Shown here in pieces: positions 45,312-52,917 of a stretch of DNA of 64,000 bases. Both the position numbers and the translations under genes were made by a program. The notes beneath the pieces were generated by a model. The model was not told the DNA's origin. It saw nothing but the letters and a program-made list of their open reading frames with translations, and did not search any database. The stretch is from Rheinheimera hassiensis. Lineage in GTDB: Bacteria > Pseudomonadota > Gammaproteobacteria > Enterobacterales > Alteromonadaceae. Numbering within the stretch: the stretch's first letter is position 1; every line of letters begins with the position of its first letter. The DNA lies in NCBI RefSeq assembly GCF_022436675.1, contig NZ_JAKUJZ010000003.1, positions 1 through 64,000 on the forward strand, in the 5' to 3' direction.

Positions 45312-45977
45312 TTAGCTAATCCCTAAATATTTATGCACCTGCACACTAAGCCGCCAGTTATGTTTTTTACACATTGCTATTGCCAGTTCTGTTGCCCGGC
45401 GCTGCTGACTGATCGGCTGCAGATAAATCAGCTTAGCTTTAGTGTCAGTATGTTGCAATAACTGCAACAGCTCATCTACATGTTTTTCCATCGCAACGGG
45501 GTGTTTAATCTCGTTGGCTCTGTCCAGCGCACTTTGCAAAACCTTGTAGCCACCAGCCATATTCACCTTGGGTGATACAGTAACCCAGGTTTGCGCTGGT
45601 GCTTGAATGGTAAAAGTACCACTGGTTTCAATTTGAGTACTGTAGCCATTGTGGTGTAGCAGTTCACACAAGGGGTTCAGATCGTACATGCATGGCTCAC
45701 CACCGGTAATGACCACATGCTTCGCCTGGTAACCTTCTTTAGTAAACTGCGCCAGTAAATCCGCCGCGGTAACTTGTGCCCAGTGTTCTGTCTCAGCCGT
45801 TCTAATCACAATATCGCCCAACGGCATTGCCAGATCGTCTTTAATGTCCCAGGTGTGCTTAGTGTCGCACCAGCTGCATCCTACCGGGCAGCCCTGCAAA
45901 CGGATAAAAATGGCTGCGGCGCCGGTAAAACTGCCCTCGCCCTGAATGGTTTCAAAAACCTCGTTAACTTTATACAC
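45312..45977 (-). CDS. queE: 7-carboxy-7-deazaguanine synthase QueE
   Basis: A 221-residue radical SAM enzyme that converts 6-carboxytetrahydropterin to CDG in queuosine (preQ0) synthesis. The cluster motif is CX3CX2C: Cys30, Cys34 and Cys37 in QGCPVGCSWCDTKHTW. Substrate residues lie near ETIQGEGSFTG (9-19), and VVITGGEPC is present. The length matches E. coli QueE (223). It is divergent from queC, so two steps of the pathway share one 113-bp control region. Confidence 0.96.
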   Translation of the reverse strand: MYKVNEVFETIQGEGSFTGAAAIFIRLQGCPVGCSWCDTKHTWDIKDDLAMPLGDIVIRTAETEHWAQVTAADLLAQFTKEGYQAKHVVITGGEPCMYDLNPLCELLHHNGYSTQIETSGTFTIQAPAQTWVTVSPKVNMAGGYKVLQSALDRANEIKHPVAMEKHVDELLQLLQHTDTKAKLIYLQPISQQRRATELAIAMCKKHNWRLSVQVHKYLGIS

Positions 45978-46090
45978 TCTGTGCTTTGCCCTTTAGCCTG
46001 TGGCTGAATTACAGTACAATGCGCGCCCGGCTTCAGGGCCGGCAGCATTAATTGAAAATTTAAGCCGTATTATACAAGAGAGAGCCTGCT

Positions 46091-46759
46091 ATGCCGAACA
46101 AAGTTGTGGTGATTTACTCCGGAGGGATGGATTCCTTCACCGTGTTACACAAAGCCGTGCAGGCCGGCCATGATGTATACGCGTTGTCTTTTAATTATGG
46201 TCAGCGCCATGTAAAAGAGCTGCAGTGTGCCGCACAGGTGTGTCAGGAGCTGGGTATCAAACATAAAATTGTGGATATCTCTGCTATTAACCAGCTTTTA
46301 GCCGGCTCGTCATTAACCGATGATATTGATATCCCCGAAGGCCATTACGCTGCTGATAATATGAAGTCTACCGTGGTACCCAACCGTAATATGATTTTAC
46401 TGTCGCTGGCGGTAGGTTACGCGGTATCGCTGGGCGCATCGCAGGTATATTACGGTGCGCACTCGGGCGATCACTTTATTTACCCCGACTGCCGGCCGGA
46501 ATTTGTGCAAAAAATGCATGATGTCTGCCAGATAGCCAACTATGAACCTATCGATATTATCAGCCCTTATCTGGCGCAAACCAAAATAGAAATCCTGGCC
46601 GATGGCCTGGCTATGGGGCTGGATTACAGCAAAACCTGGACCTGCTACAACGGCCGCGAAAAAGCCTGTGGTAAATGTGGTTCTTGTCAGGAGCGGTTAG
46701 AAGCCTTTACGCTGAATAAGGTTACCGATCCGCTGCCGTATGAGCAAAACCTGAGCTAA
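46091..46759 (+). CDS. queC: 7-cyano-7-deazaguanine synthase QueC
   Basis: A 222-residue ATP-dependent enzyme turning CDG into preQ0. The PP-loop YSGGMDS is at residues 9-15, and the zinc-binding C-terminus has [15 protein letters not shown]. The substrate loop [13 protein letters not shown] and [17 protein letters not shown] are family hallmarks. A GAGAGAG ribosome-binding site precedes the ATG. It is divergent from queE; I looked for a preQ1 riboswitch in the shared gap and did not see one. A terminator follows. Confidence 0.97.
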   Translation: MPNKVVVIYSGGMDSFTVLHKAVQAGHDVYALSFNYGQRHVKELQCAAQVCQELGIKHKIVDISAINQLLAGSSLTDDIDIPEGHYAADNMKSTVVPNRNMILLSLAVGYAVSLGASQVYYGAHSGDHFIYPDCRPEFVQKMHDVCQIANYEPIDIISPYLAQTKIEILADGLAMGLDYSKTWTCYNGREKACGKCGSCQERLEAFTLNKVTDPLPYEQNLS

Positions 46760-46786
46760 TACCATATAACTGGTTATAACATATAG

Positions 46787-46812
46787 AAAAGCGGCCTTGT
46801 TGCCGCTTTTGT
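46787..46812 (+). terminator. Terminator after queC
   Basis: AAAAGCGGC (46787-46795) and GCCGCTTTT (46802-46810) form a 9-bp stem with a 6-nt loop and a short T-run, 27 bp beyond the queC stop. Confidence 0.82.
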
Positions 46813-46853
46813 TGTCTCTATAATGGCGTAAAATTGAATTATGGCGCTATTTT

Positions 46854-48098
46854 ATGTTGGCTTTCTGGTTTGCAATTCCGTTTTGGCAAAGAGTGCTGGG
46901 AGCACTGTTACTGGGTGTCACTACTGGTGTACTACTGGGCGAAACAGCCACCGTCTTTAAACCGTTAGGCACCTTATTTATTAATGCCATTCGCATGCTG
47001 GTAGTACCGCTGGTATTTTTTGCCCTGATCAGCAGCGTTACCTCACTGGCCGACAGCGGTAAAATGCAGCGGCTGGCATTTAAAACCGTGGGGTTATTTT
47101 TACTGACTGCCTTTATTGCCAGTTTAATTGGCTTAACGGTAGGCTCGCTGATGAACTGGGGCGATACCGTACAATTAACTGCTGCAGAGATAAAACCGCG
47201 CGATATTCCACCGGTAGCCGATGTACTGACCAACCTTATCCCTACCAATCCGCTGGCCGCGATGGTAAACGGTAATATTCTGCAAATTATCGTCTTTGCT
47301 GCCTTAGTGGGCATCGCCATTAATAAAATTGGCGAAAAAGCCGCGCCGATGAAAAAAGTGCTGCTGTCCGGTGCCGATATTATGTATCAGATCACCCGTA
47401 TGGTGCTGGAGTTAACCCCGCTTGGCGTATTTGGTTTAATGGCCTGGGTAGTGGGTAATTATGGCCTGGACACTTTGTTACCGCTGGGCAAATTTATTCT
47501 GGCTATTTATCTGGCCTGTATTATCCATATTGTATTTACCTATGGCGGCCTGGTTAAGCTGTTTGGTGGTATGCGCGTACGTGACTACTTTAAAGCCATT
47601 TTACCGGCACAGCTGGTAGCCTACAGCAGCGCCAGCAGTTACGGCTCGCTGCCGGTAAGCCACAAAGTGGTAACAGAAAACTTAGGTGTATCAAAAGATT
47701 ATGCCAGCTTTGTGCTGCCTCTGGGTGCCACCATTAATATGGACGGCTGTGGCGGCATTTACCCGGCCATTGCAGCCATTTTTATTGCCCATCTGTATGG
47801 CATAGACCTTACAACAGTCGATTATTTGCTGATTGCCGGCACCGCGACATTAGCGTCTGTTGGCACCGCCGGTGTACCGGGTACCGCTATGGTTATGCTA
47901 ACAGTAACCTTAAGTGTGGTGGGTTTACCCATTGAGGGTATTGCCTTTATTGCTGCGATAGACAGGATTATCGATATGATGCGCACCGCCACCAATGTAA
48001 CAGGCGATACCATGGTGGCACTGGTGATTGGCCGCTCAGAAGGTTTGGTACACACTCCTGCAAAGCCGGCACAACACAATACTGCAGTAGCATCATAA
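46854..48098 (+). CDS. DAACS family dicarboxylate/amino acid:cation symporter
   Basis: A 414-residue inner-membrane carrier of the GltP/DctA family. It has eight predicted helices plus two re-entrant loops: a serine-rich hairpin SSASSYGSLPVS (about residue 260), LGATINMDGCGG (helix 7 NMDG cation/substrate site, about 295), and GTAGVPGTAMVM followed by DRIIDMMRTATNVTGD (helix 8 substrate-binding residues, about 365-385). It probably imports C4-dicarboxylates or glutamate/aspartate with Na+ or H+; the exact substrate cannot be read from sequence. It has its own promoter region after the queC terminator. Confidence 0.9.
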   Translation: MLAFWFAIPFWQRVLGALLLGVTTGVLLGETATVFKPLGTLFINAIRMLVVPLVFFALISSVTSLADSGKMQRLAFKTVGLFLLTAFIASLIGLTVGSLMNWGDTVQLTAAEIKPRDIPPVADVLTNLIPTNPLAAMVNGNILQIIVFAALVGIAINKIGEKAAPMKKVLLSGADIMYQITRMVLELTPLGVFGLMAWVVGNYGLDTLLPLGKFILAIYLACIIHIVFTYGGLVKLFGGMRVRDYFKAILPAQLVAYSSASSYGSLPVSHKVVTENLGVSKDYASFVLPLGATINMDGCGGIYPAIAAIFIAHLYGIDLTTVDYLLIAGTATLASVGTAGVPGTAMVMLTVTLSVVGLPIEGIAFIAAIDRIIDMMRTATNVTGDTMVALVIGRSEGLVHTPAKPAQHNTAVAS

Positions 48099-48114
48099 AA
48101 GACGCTACTGCAGT
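48081..48114. terminator. Hairpin between the symporter and lysC
   Basis: An 11-bp perfect inverted repeat (ACTGCAGTAGC / GCTACTGCAGT) with a 12-nt loop spans the symporter stop codon in a 21-bp convergent gap. No T-run is present, so it may end both transcripts only weakly. Confidence 0.55.
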
Positions 48115-48119
48115 GCTTA

Positions 48120-49472
48120 TTACGCGGCGCTAAACAGGCTTTGGTGCAGCTGTTTTACCACTGCCGGGGCATCGGCATCCTGCACTAAAAAGCACAGGTT
48201 ATGCTTAGACGCCCCATGGCAGATCAGCCGCATATTAATACGCTCCAACGTATTAAATAAATCGCCGGTCACCCCTTTACTACTGTGCAGATGGTTGCCA
48301 ATCACAGCAATCAGGCTTAACCCCTGCTCCACAGTCACTTCACAAAAACTGCGCAGCTCTGCCAGTGCCGGCTCTACCGACGCACTAAATGCACTGCTCA
48401 TACCGCCTTCATCCAGCGTCAGCGCCACGCTGATTTCAGAAGTTGTCACTAAATCGACCGAAATCTGATGGCGGCTTAAAATATCAAACACCCGGGTTAA
48501 AAAACCTGCCGCGTGCAACATGGCCGGGCTTTTAACGGTGATCAGCGTTTGTGCTTTTCGAAGTGCAATCGCACGATAAGGCGGACGATCTTTTACCTCT
48601 TTGGCTATCCAGGTGCCGCCGGCTTGTGGTTCGCGGCTGGAGCCGACAAACACACCGATATTACGCCGCATCGCAGGTATCAGCGTTGCAGGGTGCAAGA
48701 CTTTGGCACCAAAGGTGGCCATTTCGGCGGCTTCATCAAAGCTGATTTCTTTAATGCAGCGTGCCTGATCAGTTAGGCGCGGATCAGTGGTAAAAATACC
48801 GACTACGTCGGTCCATATTTGTACCACCGCTGCATTTAAGGCTTCACCCAATAAAGCTGCACTATAATCGGAACCGCCCCGGCCAAGCGTGGTGGTCTGG
48901 CCGATATCATCAGCACCAATAAAGCCCTGGGTAACGACCACGTTATCTGCCAGCAAGGGCTGTAACTGAATTGCACACAACTCACTGATTTGGGTAATTT
49001 GTGGCTCACCTTTACCAAAGCGGCTGTCGGTGCGCATTACCCGGCGGGCATCAAAGCATAAACCTGCAGCGCCACGCTCACGCAGCACCTGAGCAAACAG
49101 CACTGAGCTTAAGCGCTCACCGAAAGATTGAATTTCATCTTTATGTGCGCCGCTGTATACCGCGCCGCCCTGCTCTATCAGCTCTTTTAGTGCTGATAGC
49201 AGCTGGTCAATATCGGCAGCTACTGCATCGGGCTGCTGCAAACGGTTTAATACCGCCAACGTAATACGCTCAATGCCCTGATAGCAGGCATAGCGCTCGG
49301 TAACATCGGTATGTTTGGTAATATCGACAAGCAGGTTGGTTACGCCGGAACTGGCGCTAACTACCACTAAACGGATAGCGGGTTCAGCAAGAATAATGTC
49401 AGCGCAACGCGACATAGCATCGAAGTCTGCGACGCTGGTGCCGCCGAATTTTGCAACAATAAGTTTGGACAA
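48120..49472 (-). CDS. lysC: Lysine-sensitive aspartate kinase III
   Basis: A 450-residue (E. coli 449) aspartokinase making beta-aspartyl phosphate, the entry to the lysine/threonine/methionine family. The kinase domain has VAKFGGTSVAD (residues 6-16), TTLGRGGSDYSAALL and VWTDVVGIFTTDPR. Two C-terminal ACT domains (about 310-450, with LITVKSPAML and GLSLIAVIGNHL) mediate lysine inhibition. The start is TTG at 49472 preceded by AGGAGAGG. Expression should also be controlled by the lysine riboswitch just upstream. Confidence 0.95.
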   Translation of the reverse strand: MSKLIVAKFGGTSVADFDAMSRCADIILAEPAIRLVVVSASSGVTNLLVDITKHTDVTERYACYQGIERITLAVLNRLQQPDAVAADIDQLLSALKELIEQGGAVYSGAHKDEIQSFGERLSSVLFAQVLRERGAAGLCFDARRVMRTDSRFGKGEPQITQISELCAIQLQPLLADNVVVTQGFIGADDIGQTTTLGRGGSDYSAALLGEALNAAVVQIWTDVVGIFTTDPRLTDQARCIKEISFDEAAEMATFGAKVLHPATLIPAMRRNIGVFVGSSREPQAGGTWIAKEVKDRPPYRAIALRKAQTLITVKSPAMLHAAGFLTRVFDILSRHQISVDLVTTSEISVALTLDEGGMSSAFSASVEPALAELRSFCEVTVEQGLSLIAVIGNHLHSSKGVTGDLFNTLERINMRLICHGASKHNLCFLVQDADAPAVVKQLHQSLFSAA

Positions 49473-49580
49473 GGGTGCCTCTCCTTATAAAACATAATAA
49501 GCAGAGCATGGCATTTGCTAACAGCAAAACGAGAATGGCACAGATTGCTTCTGTAATTTCTGTAAACTGTAGTTAACAAA

Positions 49581-49749
49581 GGCCAGAAGCTCTCCACCGA
49601 AATTCAGGTGACAGTCGCAAGGATTCAGCCTTAACGACCGAAAAGTGCAGCTCTATAACTGCGCTTTTCTCGGCGTTAGTCCCCCTTATTCAAGCTACGA
49701 TGTATAGACATCTGTCCTGAACTACCTGGCTAACGCGCCTCTTCTGGTC
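49581..49749 (-). ncRNA. Lysine riboswitch (L box) of lysC
   Basis: On the minus strand, about 110 nt before lysC, the sequence follows the known lysine aptamer: CCAGAAGAGGCGCGTT at its 5' side, GCCGAG and GGCTGAATCC in the core, TGTCACC, and the closing GTGGAGAGCTTCTGG. The P1 ends pair (complement of 49741-49749 with 49581-49589). The E. coli lysC leader has the same blocks in the same order. The expression platform (49473-49580) has no clear terminator, so control is probably at translation initiation or RNA decay. Confidence 0.93.
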
Positions 49750-49940
49750 TATCAGATATGATTGACGGGCGACACCTTACCTTGTTTTGCCTGAACAGGC
49801 AATAGCCTTTTAGCCGTCTAAAAAATAGTTACTCAGGTAACGCCCGCCGTCGTCTCTGCCAGCGCTTATAACTACGCGCTATGGTAGCGGTTTAAACTGA
49901 ACAAATCCTTAGCCGCAGTGAAATAAAGCAGTAAAATAAT

Positions 49941-50210
49941 TTAGTGCAGCCGGTTAATTTTGCGCAACTGCGCCACAAATTCATCCATATCTGTTTCTGA
50001 TTTCGCATCACTGTGCCATTTGTTATGAAAACCCAAGGTTATCTGCACCTTGCCATTGCTAAAATACACCTCGTAACCATCAAAGCCAGAATTTACCGTA
50101 ATCCCTTCCAGCTCAAAACCTGCGCCAAGCTCGTTGTTAATCGCTTTGCCGTGTTTTTCAACTTTACTAAACACGCTGAATAAAAATTTAGCATCCAGTT
50201 CATTTTGCAT
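49941..50210 (-). CDS. Hypothetical protein, 89 aa
   Basis: No family is recognised. An 89-residue soluble protein with a helical N-terminus (NELDAKFLFSVFSKVEKHGK), a strand-rich middle (FELEGITVNSGFDGYEVYF, then KVQITLGFHN) and an acidic C-terminal helix. The ATG at 50210 has GGAG nine bases upstream; a GTG at 50270 lacks a ribosome-binding site. It is divergent from a secreted-protein gene and downstream of the lysC leader region, with no obvious partner. Confidence 0.6.
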   Translation of the reverse strand: MQNELDAKFLFSVFSKVEKHGKAINNELGAGFELEGITVNSGFDGYEVYFSNGKVQITLGFHNKWHSDAKSETDMDEFVAQLRKINRLH

Positions 50211-50307
50211 CTTTTTTTGCTCCAGTTTCAGTTGGCTTAAGCGTAACACCAGTTTGCAGCGAATACGCACAAAGGTTATAGTCCGGCGGTGTTATAAGGA
50301 GAAATAT

Positions 50308-50910
50308 ATGCACAAGACACTGATTACAAGCGCTATTGCCCTGACATTTTCTGCCGCTATTTCAGCGAATATAGTTCAGCCGGCGCCACAGGTATCCATA
50401 ACCAGCCACGATGCTTACTTCGACAACCTGCGCGCGCACTGTGGTAAAGCCTATGAAGGCAAAGTCAGCATTGATAATCCGCAAAGTGGTGGCTTTGAAG
50501 GCCGTTTAGTTATGCATGTGCGTAATTGTACAGACACTCAATTACAAATTCCGTTTCATGTCGGAGGTGATCACTCCCGCACCTGGATTATTACCAAAAC
50601 CGGCTCAGGCCTGAGTTTAAAGCACGATCACCGTAAAAAAAACGGCAGCCACGATGTCTCTACCATGTACGGCGGCCATACCACAGATGCCGGCTGGGCG
50701 AATGTGCAGAGCTTTCCGGCCGATCAATATTCAAAAGAGCTGTTCTCACGTTTAGGTAACCCGCAGTCAAATACCAATATCTGGCAAATGTATATTTACC
50801 CGCAAACCTTTAGCTACCGCCTGATCCGCGAAGGCCGCGAGTTCCGGGTTGATTTTGATTTAACCAAACCGGTCGCTCTGCCGCCAACACCATGGGGGTA
50901 TAAAGACTAA
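50308..50910 (+). CDS. Secreted protein of unknown function
   Basis: A 200-residue exported protein: signal peptide residues 1-19 (LITSAIALTFSAAISA), mature part with two cysteines (RAHCGKAYEGK and HVRNCTDTQL) that could form a disulfide. A FEGRLVMHVRNC strand, HVGGDHSRTWIITKT and the histidine-rich LKHDHRKKNGSHDVSTMYGGH segment could bind metal, but I do not recognise a family with certainty. The ATG at 50308 has AAGGAG five bases upstream; the longer open frame to 50134 is excluded by this signal. Confidence 0.75.
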   Translation: MHKTLITSAIALTFSAAISANIVQPAPQVSITSHDAYFDNLRAHCGKAYEGKVSIDNPQSGGFEGRLVMHVRNCTDTQLQIPFHVGGDHSRTWIITKTGSGLSLKHDHRKKNGSHDVSTMYGGHTTDAGWANVQSFPADQYSKELFSRLGNPQSNTNIWQMYIYPQTFSYRLIREGREFRVDFDLTKPVALPPTPWGYKD

Positions 50911-51044
50911 TCCCCCGGTACAGTCGACAGGTAAACTGGTCGCCTGATGTCAGTTACGCTAAGATAAACTGATTTTGCTCAACTGTCGCAGCCACTGCGC
51001 GTCAGTTAACAAAACAGACAACAATAAAAAACCACGGAGCCACT

Positions 51045-52760
51045 ATGATTACCCTTTCCCGCTTTAGCGCGTTTGCCACTGCGCTGACAGCCATGGCAGT
51101 ATTAACGGCTTGCTCAGAGCAACCAGCCAACGAAAAACCAGCAGAAGTTAACCCCACAGTCGTAAGCGAAACTGCAGCTAAAAGCAGCGAATTACAGTTT
51201 ACTGAAGTCAACCCACGCTTAGGCGAATACATTAAAACGCTATCAGCAGACGAGTTTCAGGGCCGTGCGCCAGCAACAAAAGGCGAAGAGTTAACCGTTG
51301 CCTTTTTAGAAGACAATTTTCGCCGCATCGGTTTAAAACCTATCGATGGCGACAGCTATAAGCAACCGGTATCGCTGGTACAAATTGACCCGGTTCAGGT
51401 ATCAGCCATGACACTAAAGGGCGATAAGTTACCGGCGCAGTTTAACTACCGTGACGATATGACAGCCTGGACAACCCAGGTGACCGGACAGGTTGAAGTA
51501 ACCGACAGTGAAATGGTGTTTGTTGGCTACGGCATAGTGGCACCGGAATACGGCTGGAACGACTACGAAGGCCTGGACGTAAAAGGCAAAACCGTGGTGA
51601 TGTTTGTTAACGATCCAGGCTTTGCCACCCAGGACCCGGCATTATTTAACGGCAATGCCATGACTTACTACGGCCGCTGGACCTACAAATTTGAAGAAGC
51701 CGCCCGCCAGGGTGCCGCTATGGCATTGATTATTCATGAGACCGCACCGGCCAGCTACGGTTGGGGCGTAGTAGCTCATGGTTCACCGATTAAATTCGAT
51801 TTAATCAACGAAAACAAAAATATGGACCGCGCCAAAGTAGAAGGCTGGGTAACTACTGAAGCCGCCGAAAAGCTGTTTGCTAATATAGGCACCGATTTAG
51901 CTACTATGCACAAAAATGCCCTGCAAAAAGATTTTGCACCGGTCGCACTTAATGCCACAGCGTCAGTCAGTGTAAAAAACAACCTGCGCGAACTGGTATC
52001 CAGCAACGTAGTGGGTTATATCGAAGGCAGCAAATATCCGGATGAATATGTGCTGTATATGGCGCATTGGGATCACCTGGGCATGGACTTTTCTAACCCG
52101 ACAAACAAAGTATTTAACGGCGCCCAGGATAACGCATCCGGCACCGGCGGCTTACTGGCACTGGCAGAGTATTTCACCCAGCAACCTAAGCCAGAGCGCT
52201 CAGTGGTATTTGTCGCGGTAACAGCAGAAGAGCGCGGTTTGTTAGGTTCAGCCTGGTATGCGGCCAACCCGGTATTCCCACTGGAAAAAACTGTCGTCGG
52301 CATTAACATGGACGTAATGAATGTGTATGGCCCGATGAAAGATATGGTGATTGTTGGTCTGGGTAATAATAACGCTGAAGATATTCTTATTAAGTACACC
52401 GAGCAACAAGGCCGTTATGCCGTGCGTGAGCACAACCCTGAAGCCGGTATTGCTTATCGCTCAGATCACTTTAATCTGTCGAAAAAAGGCGTGCCAATTC
52501 TTTATGCAAAAGGCGGTAACGACCACTTTGAAAATGGCGCAGAATGGGGTAAAGCTCAGCGTGCTGAATACAATACCTGTTGCTACCATAAGGTAAATGA
52601 CGAGTGGAACGACGACTGGGATTTGCGTGGCGCACAGCAAGACTTATTCCTGTTTTATCAGGTTGGCAACGAGCTGGCTAACAGCCGCAACTGGCCAAAC
52701 TGGAATCAGGGTAACGAATTTAAGGCAATACGCGATGCATCGGCTGATGCGCGTAAGTAA
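51045..52760 (+). CDS. M28 family aminopeptidase lipoprotein with PA domain
   Basis: A 571-residue exported lipoprotein: lipobox VLTAC (Cys23). A PA-domain-like insert (about residues 150-270, VFVGYGIVAPEYGWNDYEGLDVKGK in two blocks) precedes the M28 zinc-peptidase core: MAHWDHLGMD (first His/Asp), NASGTGGLLALAEYF (bridging Asp), TAEERGLLGSAWY (catalytic Glu pair), VGINMDVMN and YRSDHFNLSKKGVP (last His). It probably cleaves N-terminal residues in the periplasm or on the outer membrane. A strong terminator follows, so it is likely monocistronic. Confidence 0.93.
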   Translation: MITLSRFSAFATALTAMAVLTACSEQPANEKPAEVNPTVVSETAAKSSELQFTEVNPRLGEYIKTLSADEFQGRAPATKGEELTVAFLEDNFRRIGLKPIDGDSYKQPVSLVQIDPVQVSAMTLKGDKLPAQFNYRDDMTAWTTQVTGQVEVTDSEMVFVGYGIVAPEYGWNDYEGLDVKGKTVVMFVNDPGFATQDPALFNGNAMTYYGRWTYKFEEAARQGAAMALIIHETAPASYGWGVVAHGSPIKFDLINENKNMDRAKVEGWVTTEAAEKLFANIGTDLATMHKNALQKDFAPVALNATASVSVKNNLRELVSSNVVGYIEGSKYPDEYVLYMAHWDHLGMDFSNPTNKVFNGAQDNASGTGGLLALAEYFTQQPKPERSVVFVAVTAEERGLLGSAWYAANPVFPLEKTVVGINMDVMNVYGPMKDMVIVGLGNNNAEDILIKYTEQQGRYAVREHNPEAGIAYRSDHFNLSKKGVPILYAKGGNDHFENGAEWGKAQRAEYNTCCYHKVNDEWNDDWDLRGAQQDLFLFYQVGNELANSRNWPNWNQGNEFKAIRDASADARK

Positions 52761-52775
52761 AAAAACCTTATGATA

Positions 52776-52801
52776 AGGGGCAGCCAAGGCTGCCCTTTTT
52801 T
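52776..52801 (+). terminator. Terminator after the M28 peptidase gene
   Basis: GGGCAGCC-AA-GGCTGCCC followed by six T, 15 bp after the stop codon. Confidence 0.9.
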
Positions 52802-52917
52802 ATTGCCACGGTTTTATACCACTGCTGCATAGAGATAACCTGGCCCAGCTGATATATTCATAATCTATTCAGTGAGTTCAGCTTACTGTCGGTTTACTTA
52901 AATAAAGGACCATACCC

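Noticed and set aside
45978-46090. preQ1 riboswitch between queE and queC
   Set aside because: I found no sequence with the compact preQ1 pseudoknot pattern; the GC hairpin CCGGC..GCCGG near 46027-46044 alone does not support one.
50134-50307. N-terminal extension of the secreted protein gene to an upstream ATG
   Set aside because: The ATG at 50308 has an ideal AAGGAG and begins a proper signal peptide; the extension would bury it and overlaps the divergent gene.
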